NCBI RefSeq assembly: GCF_000331025.1
Contig: NC_020055.1
Coordinates: 3,195,370-3,259,369 of the forward strand
DNA: 64,000 nucleotides
Direction of reading: 5' to 3'
Origin: Maridesulfovibrio hydrothermalis AM13 = DSM 14728
GTDB taxonomy: Bacteria; Desulfobacterota; Desulfovibrionia; Desulfovibrionales; Desulfovibrionaceae
The notes under the pieces were generated by a model. That model did no database searches and had not been told where the DNA came from. It was given only the letters and a program-made list of their open reading frames with translations. The translations under genes and the position numbers were made by a program. Of the stretch, positions 44,360 to 53,092 are shown piece by piece (positions within the stretch are counted from its first letter, which is position 1; each line of letters begins with the position of its first letter).

Positions 44360-45514
44360 TCATAATGGAATTCTTAAAGAGAAAACAGCTCCACCGCTAT
44401 CAGACTCCAGAACATTAACAGACCAGTTGTAACCGCTTACAATGCGGTTAACTATACTTAATCCCATACCTACGGCTTCCGGATGTTTGGTAAAAAAAGG
44501 ATCAAAAATATATGGTAAATCTACAGCATCAACCCCGGAACCGTTATCAATAACATCTATGCTGCATACATCTGAATCAGCTCTGACAACCAGCTTTACA
44601 AGAGGATTTTCTTCATCACTGAAAAGTACTGCATTTTTCAATAATTCCTCAAGCACCTTTTTAAAAAGGTCCGGCTTTGCATCAATTAAAACATGCTCAA
44701 GCTGGACATCTATATCCACCTTTTTGCTAAAGGTGGCAGCAAAAATTTTGATATCAGACAAAACTTCTTCTGCCGCAATTTTAATATCGACTTCTGAATG
44801 ATCACAACTGCTTATGGCTGCAAAAGAAGAAACGCTATCCACAATCTTCTCAAGCCGGCCTGATTCTTCGGAAATAGTCGCCAGATACTCGGCAGCTTCT
44901 GACTGCGGCCCGAGCTTACGCGAAGCAAGATTTGCAAAACCGTTTATAGTCATTGTCCTGTTTCGTATCTGATGTGCTACAGACATAGCCAGTTGCGCAA
45001 GACTGACTCGATTCTGTTCAATTTTGCGTAAATCACGGTAAGACCGCAAAGCTGTAGTCATGGAAGTTGTTAAACGTTGCGAAGTAAGCTCCGCTTTCTG
45101 CCAGTAATCATTAATATCAAGCTCAGTTATAACTTTATATTCCGGAGCATAGCCGGGTTGCCCTGTTCTCAAAATGATACGGATAAATTGATTATTGAGC
45201 ATATCCCGAATTTGACCTGCCACTTCAAGACCGGCTGTATTGGTTTCCATAACCACGTCAAGAAGCACCACAGCAATATCAGTATTTTCCCCCATTACAC
45301 CAAGCGATTCCTCGCCGGTATAAGCACTGATAAATTCCAGGCTGCGTCCCTCGAAAATATAATCTCCGAGCACCATTTTGGTCATGGAATGAATATCTGG
45401 TTCATCATCAACAATGAGCACCAGCCAAGGATCAACCGGCTCAAGTACAACCTCTTCACTCTCCTCGCCGGAAAAAAGAAGCTCATCGTCATTGAAAATA
45501 TCAGATTTCTGCAT
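44360..45514 (-). CDS. Receiver-histidine kinase protein
   Basis: A 384-residue protein with a receiver at the N-terminus (about 30-150, D86 in VVLLDVVMETN) followed by a kinase core: H-box with H181 (VAHQIRNRTMTI), N-box (LEELLKNAVLFSDEE), G1 (DNGSGVD) and G2 (GMGLSIVNR). No membrane segment or sensory domain is present, so it is a cytoplasmic kinase controlled through its receiver. The receiver is very like that of the HD-GYP protein encoded next (same N-terminal DELLF motif and ILRTGQPG segment). The start ATG 45514 has GGGGAG nearby; an upstream frame to 45541 is not needed. Confidence 0.9.
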   Translation of the reverse strand: MQKSDIFNDDELLFSGEESEEVVLEPVDPWLVLIVDDEPDIHSMTKMVLGDYIFEGRSLEFISAYTGEESLGVMGENTDIAVVLLDVVMETNTAGLEVAGQIRDMLNNQFIRIILRTGQPGYAPEYKVITELDINDYWQKAELTSQRLTTSMTTALRSYRDLRKIEQNRVSLAQLAMSVAHQIRNRTMTINGFANLASRKLGPQSEAAEYLATISEESGRLEKIVDSVSSFAAISSCDHSEVDIKIAAEEVLSDIKIFAATFSKKVDIDVQLEHVLIDAKPDLFKKVLEELLKNAVLFSDEENPLVKLVVRADSDVCSIDVIDNGSGVDAVDLPYIFDPFFTKHPEAVGMGLSIVNRIVSGYNWSVNVLESDSGGAVFSLRIPL

Positions 45515-45741
45515 GCAACTCCCCGTCAAAATTGAAAACAAAAATTATTAACAACTTATCTCACAGGATAACCCACTTCAATCTAAATTTAAACCGTATT
45601 GTTTGAAAAAAGTAAGTATTTCTCAAATTTTATTTTCCACAACTTTAAAGTCCGGTCTTTCAATTATAACTCTTTTTTCTTGAATTGATTGCATTTGTAA
45701 TTTACCGTCACGCGAGTTTGAAAACTAAAGGATGGATCATC

Positions 45742-45969
45742 ATGGAATTACTTATTGCTTTAATATCTATAGTTGTTTTTGCGTTTATTATCTATTCCAC
45801 CTACGCAGCTAAAAACGCAAAACATGCCCAGAAAGTAAAAGCATATGAGTTAAAAGAAAGGCATATGACAAAATCCATGGACATGCTCAGATCGGAGATT
45901 TCACTGACAGAGCAAGAAATTATTAAGACAAAATCCCACTTCGAAGAGTTGAATGATGCTTCTGACTAG
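45742..45969 (+). CDS. Small membrane-anchored coiled-coil protein (75 aa)
   Basis: Unrecognised. One N-terminal hydrophobic helix (MELLIALISIVVFAFIIYST) is followed by a charged helix likely to form a coiled coil (residues about 28-75). It resembles PspB-like small proteins only in layout. ATG 45742 has AAAGGATGG upstream; an upstream TTG frame from 45685 is less likely. A second small protein of the same layout starts 42 nt downstream, suggesting a two-gene unit. Confidence 0.6.
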   Translation: MELLIALISIVVFAFIIYSTYAAKNAKHAQKVKAYELKERHMTKSMDMLRSEISLTEQEIIKTKSHFEELNDASD

Positions 45970-46010
45970 CCTGACTATAATTTAACAACATCTTATAAAA
46001 CATTATTCAA

Positions 46011-46421
46011 ATGATATATATTGTAATACTTATCTTGATCGGAGCTATTGGGACAGTCCTTGCCTGCAAATCTATAACAGCAAATTTTGATGCCAAAAGC
46101 TCAGCCCTTGCCGAAAAAGACCAGAACCTTCACAAGGAGCAAGATGAATTGCGGAAAAGACGGAAAGAGCTGAAGCGGGAACTGGAAGAGCTTAAAAAAA
46201 GCATGAAACAAAATACTAAAAAAGAAGAATTAGCTTCAGTAAGCCAACAGACCTCCCTGAAGGACTGGCTGCTTGATACCGGAATGCTTGAATCATCCCA
46301 GTACAGAAAAGCACAAGAATATGCTGAAGAAAAAAACATGAACATGCTTTCCGCACTACTGACTTTAAACATGGTTTCTGTTGATACTTATGAAAAAGCT
46401 AAAAAAAAGAAACTCGGCTAG
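46011..46421 (+). CDS. Membrane-anchored coiled-coil protein with a MshEN-like C-terminus (136 aa)
   Basis: N-terminal hydrophobic helix (IYIVILILIGAIGTVLACKS), a strongly charged coiled coil (about 30-75, LRKRRKELKRELEELKK), then a compact domain (about 82-136). The last part (LKDWLLDTGMLESSQYRKAQ, then NMLSALLTLNMVS) has the spacing of MshEN/GspE-N c-di-GMP-binding motifs (xLxxxLxxxG), but the usual glycine at position 3 is lysine, so binding is uncertain. No ribosome site is strong; coupling with the upstream small gene is likely. Function is unknown. Confidence 0.6.
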   Translation: MIYIVILILIGAIGTVLACKSITANFDAKSSALAEKDQNLHKEQDELRKRRKELKRELEELKKSMKQNTKKEELASVSQQTSLKDWLLDTGMLESSQYRKAQEYAEEKNMNMLSALLTLNMVSVDTYEKAKKKKLG

Positions 46422-46438
46422 TTTAACACATCTTTTCA

Positions 46439-46480
46439 CTGAAAAAGCCACAACGATCATAACCGTTGTGGCTTTTTCAG
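46439..46480 (+). terminator. Bidirectional terminator
   Basis: CTGAAAAAGCCACAACG and its perfect complement around an 8-nt loop lie between convergent genes; As and Ts in the stem base supply a T-tract on either strand. Confidence 0.85.
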
Positions 46481-46526
46481 TGGAATATCTTGTCGCAAAA
46501 AAACAATAAAAGCAGTAGCAATACGT

Positions 46527-47204
46527 CTAAAATTCAGTTTTGTATGTCTCCCCGCGGTGGACATGATACTTGAGGTTGTATGTCCTCTTAAGATGCATAA
46601 CCAAAGAATCAACTGCGCTGTCATCCTGTCTCTGGACCCAGATGAAAACACGGCGCTGTCCCTGCTCAACTCCTTCGTAAGAAGTAAATACGGTTGAAAG
46701 CCTTACCCCTCTTGCCCACAGGTCACTTAAAAGATCCTCCAGCGCAGAGGCTGTATCTTCAAGAATAAAAGCAAACTGCGAACTGCCTCTGCCTACTCCT
46801 GTGACCGTGGTCAGAAATCTGTAAATATCCACCTCAGTAATAATGCCGACAAGACCTAAATCATCAACAACCGGCAGGCCGCCGATTTTATTCTCAAGCA
46901 AAGTCTCAGCTGCAACTTCCATACAGGTCTCAGGAGATACAATATATGGATCATGAGTCATGATATCCTTAATTTTCAGCCCCAGAAGCCCTTCACCTTT
47001 AGCAGTGTTATCGCCCGGTAAGAATTTTGAAGGCATAGCATCGCGCACGTCCCGGTCAGAAACAATTCCGACGACAAGCCCTGATGCCTCAGTCACAGGA
47101 ATCTGCCTTATTCCAGCATCTCTCATCATCTCCACAGCATCAAGTATCGGTGCGCCCGGTGGAAGAGTCAGCACCTTTTCAGTCATCCAATCCCCTACTA
47201 ACAT
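46527..47204 (-). CDS. CBS-pair protein with C-terminal ACT-like domain (AcuB-type)
   Basis: A 225-residue cytoplasmic protein. Two CBS motifs are visible (VGDWMTEKVLTLPPG near the start and IKDIMTHDPYIVSPE near residue 75), each followed by a typical IRQIPVTE/IGGLPVVDD strand and GIVSDRDVRD/GIITEVDIYR end. A CBS pair usually binds adenine nucleotides. Residues about 140-220 look like an ACT-type fold (SSQFAFILEDTASALEDLLS). This is the layout of AcuB proteins. ATG 47204 has AGGAG 6 nt upstream, better than the TTG at 47210. The regulated target is not evident. Confidence 0.85.
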   Translation of the reverse strand: MLVGDWMTEKVLTLPPGAPILDAVEMMRDAGIRQIPVTEASGLVVGIVSDRDVRDAMPSKFLPGDNTAKGEGLLGLKIKDIMTHDPYIVSPETCMEVAAETLLENKIGGLPVVDDLGLVGIITEVDIYRFLTTVTGVGRGSSQFAFILEDTASALEDLLSDLWARGVRLSTVFTSYEGVEQGQRRVFIWVQRQDDSAVDSLVMHLKRTYNLKYHVHRGETYKTEF

Positions 47205-47300
47205 ATACAACTCCTGAAATTCATAATCTTGAATCTCTCAAGGACAATCATACTGATCAGTCAAAAAGTCAAAACAAACTATTACAGCCTGACATTAACA

Positions 47301-48053
47301 TTAGGACTTCTCTCCATATGCAAGAAGAACTTCATAAGTAGCCCTGATTCCTGCATCTCCCCTGTATAACTTTTCGTATTCTTCAACAAAACGAAGGTAT
47401 TTCTCCTTTCCCCATGAAATACTTCCGCTGGAGGCTACTGCCCCGGTCATTTTATGCTTTCTTAAAAAATCCTTAACTGATGAGAAATAAACTTCATGCT
47501 TTTCTAAAACAAAATCAACACTGAGTCCTGAAATATTGGAAAAAATATCCTTATAAAAAGCCCCGTCCTTGAGTTCTTTTACCGATCCGAAACCGGTTTT
47601 CAGACTCACATCAGCCAGTTCTCCCAGAGTGCCCTTGATGAAAACAGCAATGGAAAACTTCCCGCCATGTTTAAGAACTTTGAAGCTTTCCGGAATGGAT
47701 TTTTGCGGGTCAGAGTACCATTGCATGGCAGAAGAACTGGCGAGAAGGTCAAATGTCCCATCCCTTAATGGAAGATTTTCGCCATCTGCAGTAACAAGCA
47801 AAGCCTTGTTCACCTTACGCTGCTCAAGCAGCATAGGGTGCACAAGATCAAGTGAAATATATTTTACAAATTCAATACGCTGCTCCAGTTCGCCGTGCAG
47901 AAATCCCACTCCGGAACCAATATCAAGAACATTATCATATCTACCGCATGGACACAGTGCTGCGCAGCGGGCAGCAACATCACGCTGAACAGCTGCTGCG
48001 TCACTGTAACTGGCCGCCGCTTTACTGAAACATTGACGAATCCTTTTCTTCAC
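47301..48053 (-). CDS. bioC: Malonyl-ACP O-methyltransferase BioC
   Basis: S-adenosylmethionine-dependent methyltransferase that methylates malonyl-ACP to start pimeloyl synthesis for biotin. At 250 residues it has the SAM motif VLDIGSGVGFLHGELEQ, the post-I acidic strand and the ASSSAMQWYSDPQKS segment typical of BioC. It is 4 nt downstream of the esterase gene in a bioF-esterase-bioC operon, which supports the assignment. BioC-like methyltransferases vary; the operon is the main reason for the name. Confidence 0.88.
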   Translation of the reverse strand: MKKRIRQCFSKAAASYSDAAAVQRDVAARCAALCPCGRYDNVLDIGSGVGFLHGELEQRIEFVKYISLDLVHPMLLEQRKVNKALLVTADGENLPLRDGTFDLLASSSAMQWYSDPQKSIPESFKVLKHGGKFSIAVFIKGTLGELADVSLKTGFGSVKELKDGAFYKDIFSNISGLSVDFVLEKHEVYFSSVKDFLRKHKMTGAVASSGSISWGKEKYLRFVEEYEKLYRGDAGIRATYEVLLAYGEKS

Positions 48054-48057
48054 TTAA

Positions 48058-48660
48058 TTACAGCCCCTTGATAATATCCATGAGTTCAGATTCAGGTAAT
48101 TTGTGTCCATATTCGGTAAATTTTATTCGTGCATTTTTACAGGAATCAACAACAAGATCGAAGGCAGGTTTACGCACAATTTTATCTAAACTTCCATGTA
48201 TTAAAGTCAAATTAGGCGCAGAAATGTTCTCTTCATATGCAATACCGGACGTAATCAAATACTCCAGCCCATCTATTAATGCAGGAGTCTGCTTTTCATC
48301 ATATTCAATATCCAGATTTTCGCCGCAATTCTTATGAAATGATGCAACCACGACCGATGGGTCTTTATCCATTCCGGCAATCATTCGCCGGACAAGTCTC
48401 TCTGGAAATGAATCGGTAAACGATAAAAAGGGTGCAATCAAGAGTACATGTCGATAGAGAGGAAATAAGTGGCGACAATCTTTAAGAAGCATATGTGCTC
48501 CCGTGGACCAGCCTATGAGCAAATCCCCTCCGCCGTTAATCTGTCCGGACAGGTCTTCCGGTTTAAATCCGGTAAAAGGAACCATAAATAAGGCTGAAGA
48601 AGACAACTCCGGATACTGCTGCGCTGAAGAGGCCCACCCGCTCACAAAAACGACCTTCAC
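48058..48660 (-). CDS. Alpha/beta hydrolase, probable pimeloyl-ACP methyl ester esterase
   Basis: A 200-residue hydrolase, shorter than E. coli BioH (256). Catalytic residues fit: S52 in GWSTGAH, D159 in HGSLDKIV and H186 in EYGHKLPE. In the biotin pathway such an enzyme removes the methyl group after chain extension. Its place between bioF and bioC is where BioH, BioG, BioK or BioJ replacements are found. It resembles the short BioG-like type most, but I would not give a symbol. It overlaps bioF by 1 nt. Confidence 0.78.
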   Translation of the reverse strand: MKVVFVSGWASSAQQYPELSSSALFMVPFTGFKPEDLSGQINGGGDLLIGWSTGAHMLLKDCRHLFPLYRHVLLIAPFLSFTDSFPERLVRRMIAGMDKDPSVVVASFHKNCGENLDIEYDEKQTPALIDGLEYLITSGIAYEENISAPNLTLIHGSLDKIVRKPAFDLVVDSCKNARIKFTEYGHKLPESELMDIIKGL

Positions 48661-49835
48661 TACGCAAGCTCCTTTTTTAATTTTACAAAACCATTTTTAA
48701 TCTTCGCCAGATCATTTGCAGTTAAGTCAGCACGGAGAGAAAGCCTAAGCCGAGCCGTATTTTTCGGAACAGTAGGGGGACGGATGGCTGCGACATAAAG
48801 TCCTGCATTCATAAGTATTTTCTGCGCTTCAAGAGCCTTTTCATTTTCACCGAGAATGACCGGAATGATCTGGCTGGCGGAATTTGCACAATCAAATCCT
48901 TCTGATTGTAAAAAGGTTTTAAGCTCTCTGCTGATTTCCAAAAGCTTTGTACCCCGGGAGGAATCATCTTTAACAAGACGCAAAGCAGCTAAATTTGCAC
49001 CGACCACAGCGGGTGGTAAAGCGGTAGAAAAAACAAAAGACCGGCCTTTATTTCTAAGATATGCCATCAGATCTTTATTGCCGGAAGCAGCTCCCCCGAG
49101 AGAACCGAAGGCCTTTGAAAATGCTCCCATATGTAAATCAACGCGCTCAGAAACCTTGCGTTCAAAACAAAGCCCCTTTCCACCTCCAAACACCCCTTCG
49201 GCATGAGCTTCATCCACGATGAGCATAACTTCATAAAAATCGCAAAGGTCCGCAACCTCTTCAATATATGCAAGGTCACCGTCCATGCTGAAAATTGTGT
49301 CAGTTATAAGTATTTTTGATTTAACATCCCTGAAAGATTCAATACGCATTTTAAGATGAGAAATATCATTGTGATGGTATCTAACCTGCCGTGCACCGGA
49401 CATTTTGATACCATCTATTATACTGGCATGGTTAAGTTTATCAGAAAAAACAACACTGCGCCGATCTGCAAAAGAGTCCATGATCGAAAGGTTGGCAGCA
49501 TATCCGGACGCAAAAAGAATAGCATCGTCCTGCTCTTTAAAATTTGCTATTTCCTGCTCCAGCTCATCATAAAGACCAAAATTCCCAGTCACCAGACGTG
49601 AAGCCGCCGCGCCGCATCCATATTTATTGATGGCTTTAACCGCCGCCTCTCTCAAATTTTCATCAGAAGCAAGTCCCAGATAATCGTTGGAAGCAAGATT
49701 TAAAAGACGCTCTCCCTTGAACAGCAATTCTCTGGATGCTCCGTCTTCCACATCCGGAATTACCCGGAGCATAGAAACTTTGCCAAGATCTGCCAGTTCA
49801 TTTTGAACCTGACTATATATTTTTTTTGAAGACAT
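48660..49835 (-). CDS. bioF: 8-amino-7-oxononanoate synthase
   Basis: PLP enzyme that condenses pimeloyl-ACP/CoA and alanine to KAPA. At 391 residues it is full length. The PLP lysine is K241 in GAFSKAFGSLGGAASG, the aspartate pairing with the pyridine nitrogen is in LIVDEAHAEGVFG, and the N-terminal substrate loop LASNDYLGLASD is present. It heads the bio operon on the minus strand. I see no BirA-type operator in the 220 bp upstream. Confidence 0.93.
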   Translation of the reverse strand: MSSKKIYSQVQNELADLGKVSMLRVIPDVEDGASRELLFKGERLLNLASNDYLGLASDENLREAAVKAINKYGCGAAASRLVTGNFGLYDELEQEIANFKEQDDAILFASGYAANLSIMDSFADRRSVVFSDKLNHASIIDGIKMSGARQVRYHHNDISHLKMRIESFRDVKSKILITDTIFSMDGDLAYIEEVADLCDFYEVMLIVDEAHAEGVFGGGKGLCFERKVSERVDLHMGAFSKAFGSLGGAASGNKDLMAYLRNKGRSFVFSTALPPAVVGANLAALRLVKDDSSRGTKLLEISRELKTFLQSEGFDCANSASQIIPVILGENEKALEAQKILMNAGLYVAAIRPPTVPKNTARLRLSLRADLTANDLAKIKNGFVKLKKELA

Positions 49836-49994
49836 AAAAAAGAAACCCGATGATTGGAAAAGTAAGGTGGTATTTTCGAACTAAAAATAAAATCAAACTG
49901 ACTGAGAAAGAAAAATAAAACTCATGGCGCAGAATAGCAACCATGTTTTTACATAAAAAAAGGAAAGAGGAATTGACAGCACAGCAATTCCCGC

Positions 49995-50028
49995 AAAAAA
50001 AAGACTGACTTCATCATGAAGCCAGTCC
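49995..50028 (-). terminator. Intrinsic terminator at the end of the phage module
   Basis: GACTGACTTCAT (50003-50014) pairs with ATGAAGCCAGTC with one mismatch; read on the minus strand it ends in eight Ts, 28 nt after the last phage gene. Confidence 0.8.
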
Positions 50029-50055
50029 ATTTTTATACTGATAAATAAAATACCT

Positions 50056-50286
50056 TTACTTTAAAATGGCCTCTACAACAGCTCTGGTAAGAATACATTC
50101 AAGCACATGCTGAAAATCTTCCGGCCCCGCCGATAATTCTGATTTTCCGCAAACACGTTTAAACGCCTCTCTTGACCCTGCACTCATCTGACTGACATCA
50201 AACTCCTCGGCCGTACGCATGGCAGGCACTTCGCGATGGATGGTAACACCGGGCTGCTCTACAACAATATGTTTCATATTATTCAT
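50056..50286 (-). CDS. Small protein at the end of the phage module (76 aa)
   Basis: Unrecognised soluble protein. Its start overlaps the stop of the fibre gene by one base (TAATG), so it is translated after it. The composition is mixed (VEQPGVTIHREVPAMRTAEE, LECILTRAVVEAILK) with a helical C-terminus. Such small genes after tail fibres may be fibre chaperones or adhesion parts; that is inference. Confidence 0.6.
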   Translation of the reverse strand: MNNMKHIVVEQPGVTIHREVPAMRTAEEFDVSQMSAGSREAFKRVCGKSELSAGPEDFQHVLECILTRAVVEAILK

Positions 50287-52973
50287 TATGGTTTCTCCAT
50301 TATATAGATTTTACCGGATTTGAATGTCGTTCCCGCAGGCCCTTTTACAGCCATTGCAAGCCGCTTAAGGTCGGAGTTGTCGGGCAGGGATATACTTTCA
50401 GCGGTGACCTTCTGCTCAGCCCCTACTATTTGCGATGTGATTCCTGCGGGGGTTAAAGTATAACGGTCAGGAATAGCTACCGTAGTCGGCACTTGGGCCA
50501 AAGGGGTTACGAGGTTGACGGTTGTTGTATACTCCTCTGTAGCAACGAGTACTTCAATCGCGCCAATTTCAAAAGATGTGCTGTTAACAACAGATGTTAT
50601 ATCAAGTGTAAACTCTGTCATATTCTGGGGGGTGGAGAATATATACTCTCTCCACTCATCAAGCCAGTCTATTTCTCCACTACGAGTGTCCACAATCGCA
50701 TCTGCCTGATTTCGTACAGTCCAATCTTTTGGCATTCTAGTAGGAACAGTGTTACCTATACGTGTGCGTATTCTGTAACCAACTACATCGTAAGCTTTAT
50801 CAAAAGTAATAGTGCCACGCAATGGTGATGGAAACGCTGCAATATACCATACTGAGAGACCTTCAGCGGAACCATCACAACTATTCCACATTGCTATATC
50901 ATCAGCATCATCGGTAGGGGAAATCACAGTAAATCCGTCAGTTGTATTGGAAGTCATCGCAGGTACTACATTTGCCAGTGGTCCTGCTACAATATTTTCG
51001 CTGACACTTGCCACATCAACGACAGTGCTATCAGCATTGATATTATTATTCAGCCCGCCGGTTACAAAGATTTTGTCCTTGATAGACTCTGTAGAGCTTA
51101 AAACAAGAGCTGACGTCGTAGAACCAGTTCCTAAGGTTATGGGTTCTTCTACTCCTATATGCTCTCCAGTAATCCCAGCCCCAAGGGCCAGTTGGGCGTT
51201 ACTTTTCTTTGCTGCTACGGCTGGTACGGAAATGAAACCGGCGGAAGAAATATCGACTATATACTCCTTCGCATCTGCATTGCTAAATCCGGTAGGTGGT
51301 AGATATGCCACTGCTTGAAAAGTAGTTTTTGCGGTGGCTTCATATCCAACCCCTTCCATTTGAATAAGAAACTTGTAAGGTTGCCCCGGTGCAAATGTAT
51401 AAGTCGGATCAGTGCCGGTGGAAGGATCGCCTGTGTTCCAAGTACCATTTGATCCAAACCAGACTTTACCATCATCAACATCTAAAGCCACCATAAATTT
51501 ATCTGTTAGTGGGTTGGTCCTCATGTAGTAATAAATACCATCAGTACCTTGAACAAGATTTTGTGCATACGTAAATAAAGATGCATCTAACGTTGCAGGG
51601 CATACACCAACACCAAAATAGTAGCTCGCAGAAGTTGTACCGGTAGACCATACTTCAAGATATCTTTTGCCACTAGAGTAACTTGGAGAGGTAGAACCCC
51701 AACTATAACTTCCAGTATTTTTGGTTGCAACTTTATCCGATATGCTCCAAGTGGAAGAACTGTCTGCAACATTGATACTTGCAGGTACGTTCTCATCAGT
51801 AACCGCCCCTGCAACGACCCCACCCTGATCGGTTACAAGTTCATCACCTTGAACAACTTCTTCGGACACTTTCAAAACAGACGCAGTCGTGCCGTCAAGC
51901 ACGCTCAGCATATCACTCGTCTGTGCAATTTCCATCTGCGCACTGACAATCTGATGAATATTCTCGGCATTGCCTGAATAGACCGGAGCCTGAAAATTTC
52001 CACCATTTTCAGGATCTTTACTCCAGCCATCGACAGTATCCGCAAACACTATGGTCGGCCCATCTTGCACGAGTACTTTTTTAACAAGAATCTTATGCAA
52101 TGCGGTTTCAGAATAAATTTCACCCCGCCTGCACCTGATAACTTCAATGCATTGTAAGCTATCCTTTTCAAGGCTTTCGAGTGTCCATTGAATTAAATTG
52201 CCTGAAATTGATGCCACCCCGAAACCAAGTACATTTATATCGTAGGATGTCATGCCGTCTTCCGCATGATCAGAAATCAATATGGTAACTGTTACCCCTT
52301 CTGAGGCTTCTGCTGGCCCTTCAAGGTTCGGGGGGGTACTTCGAAATGCAGCAAGGTCACCAAATGCAATCATCCGAGCGGAATCTCTGGCATTTTCTGC
52401 CGCCAGCTGCGCTCCTTCGGCCCCTGTTCTGGCTTTTTCCGCCCCTCCCTGCGCCGTCTGGGCATCACTTCTGGCTGACTGCGCTCCGGTTAAAGCTAAG
52501 GATACTGTGTCGCGGGATTCAATAATAATTTTCATGAACTCCTGCGGGCTGAGCAGCTCTTCAGCCGGAGTTGAAATATCATATTTTAATACCCGATCAA
52601 TCTGTTCCTGTAACTGCTGGTCACGCATAACACCGCGATCAAACGCCTCGTTGAGAAGTGAGGCCGAAAACGGATCATTATCTACCAGCTCAAGTTCCTG
52701 TGAATAGGGAATTTCCCTAAACAGAGTAATACTTTCACCCGCAGCAAGAGGATCTCCTGAAACAGGATACTGCACCCTGCCTCCCGCATCATTACCGATG
52801 CCTGAAACAATTTTGAAATCGCTCCCTGACGAAAGCTGTATTTCCTCGCCGCGACTATTGCGCACAACAGCGGATAGATCTTCTTCTTTAAAAACCCGAA
52901 AATTAAAATCGAATAAATTCTGCACTCCGTCACCGGCAAAAGTTATTCTGCTGCTACTCGAAACCACTGTCAT
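50286..52973 (-). CDS. Tail fibre-like protein with SPRY-like and discoidin-like domains
   Basis: An 895-residue receptor-binding candidate. Residues about 1-140 resemble the T7 tail-fibre N-terminal (ITFAGDGVQNLFDFNFRVF), which docks to the tail. A helical Ala-rich coiled stretch follows (about 160-200). Residues about 400-570 match a SPRY-like lectin fold seen in phage tails (GKRYLEVWSTGT, GKVWFGSNGTWNTGDP, DPTYTFAPGQPYKFLI). Residues about 690-810 look like a discoidin/F5-8-type carbohydrate-binding domain (VGYRIRTRIGN, WTVRNQADA). No repeats or phase-variable tracts are seen. No reverse transcriptase is nearby, so it is not shown to be a diversity-generating target. Confidence 0.8.
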   Translation of the reverse strand: MTVVSSSSRITFAGDGVQNLFDFNFRVFKEEDLSAVVRNSRGEEIQLSSGSDFKIVSGIGNDAGGRVQYPVSGDPLAAGESITLFREIPYSQELELVDNDPFSASLLNEAFDRGVMRDQQLQEQIDRVLKYDISTPAEELLSPQEFMKIIIESRDTVSLALTGAQSARSDAQTAQGGAEKARTGAEGAQLAAENARDSARMIAFGDLAAFRSTPPNLEGPAEASEGVTVTILISDHAEDGMTSYDINVLGFGVASISGNLIQWTLESLEKDSLQCIEVIRCRRGEIYSETALHKILVKKVLVQDGPTIVFADTVDGWSKDPENGGNFQAPVYSGNAENIHQIVSAQMEIAQTSDMLSVLDGTTASVLKVSEEVVQGDELVTDQGGVVAGAVTDENVPASINVADSSSTWSISDKVATKNTGSYSWGSTSPSYSSGKRYLEVWSTGTTSASYYFGVGVCPATLDASLFTYAQNLVQGTDGIYYYMRTNPLTDKFMVALDVDDGKVWFGSNGTWNTGDPSTGTDPTYTFAPGQPYKFLIQMEGVGYEATAKTTFQAVAYLPPTGFSNADAKEYIVDISSAGFISVPAVAAKKSNAQLALGAGITGEHIGVEEPITLGTGSTTSALVLSSTESIKDKIFVTGGLNNNINADSTVVDVASVSENIVAGPLANVVPAMTSNTTDGFTVISPTDDADDIAMWNSCDGSAEGLSVWYIAAFPSPLRGTITFDKAYDVVGYRIRTRIGNTVPTRMPKDWTVRNQADAIVDTRSGEIDWLDEWREYIFSTPQNMTEFTLDITSVVNSTSFEIGAIEVLVATEEYTTTVNLVTPLAQVPTTVAIPDRYTLTPAGITSQIVGAEQKVTAESISLPDNSDLKRLAMAVKGPAGTTFKSGKIYIMEKP

Positions 52974-53034
52974 AAATTTCTCCTGAAAAATTATTTAATT
53001 CAAAAAGCACCTGCCTATCTGTTTAATTTTACGC

Positions 53035-53070
53035 AAAAAAGCGGACCTGAGTTGGGTAGCTCAGGTCCGC
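53035..53070 (-). terminator. GGACCTGAG hairpin, copy 1
   Basis: GCGGACCTGAG (53041-53051), loop TTGGGTAG, CTCAGGTCCGC (53060-53070), with a run of As on the plus strand giving a T-tract on the minus strand. It sits between the internal virion protein gene and the fibre gene. Near-identical stems recur at 57193-57224 and 60390-60425. Confidence 0.8.
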
Positions 53071-53092
53071 CTCTATAAAAACTGGGATTTTT

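Noticed and set aside
50286-52973. Diversity-generating retroelement target in the fibre gene
   Set aside because: BPP-1 itself has one, but here there is no reverse transcriptase, accessory gene or template repeat nearby.
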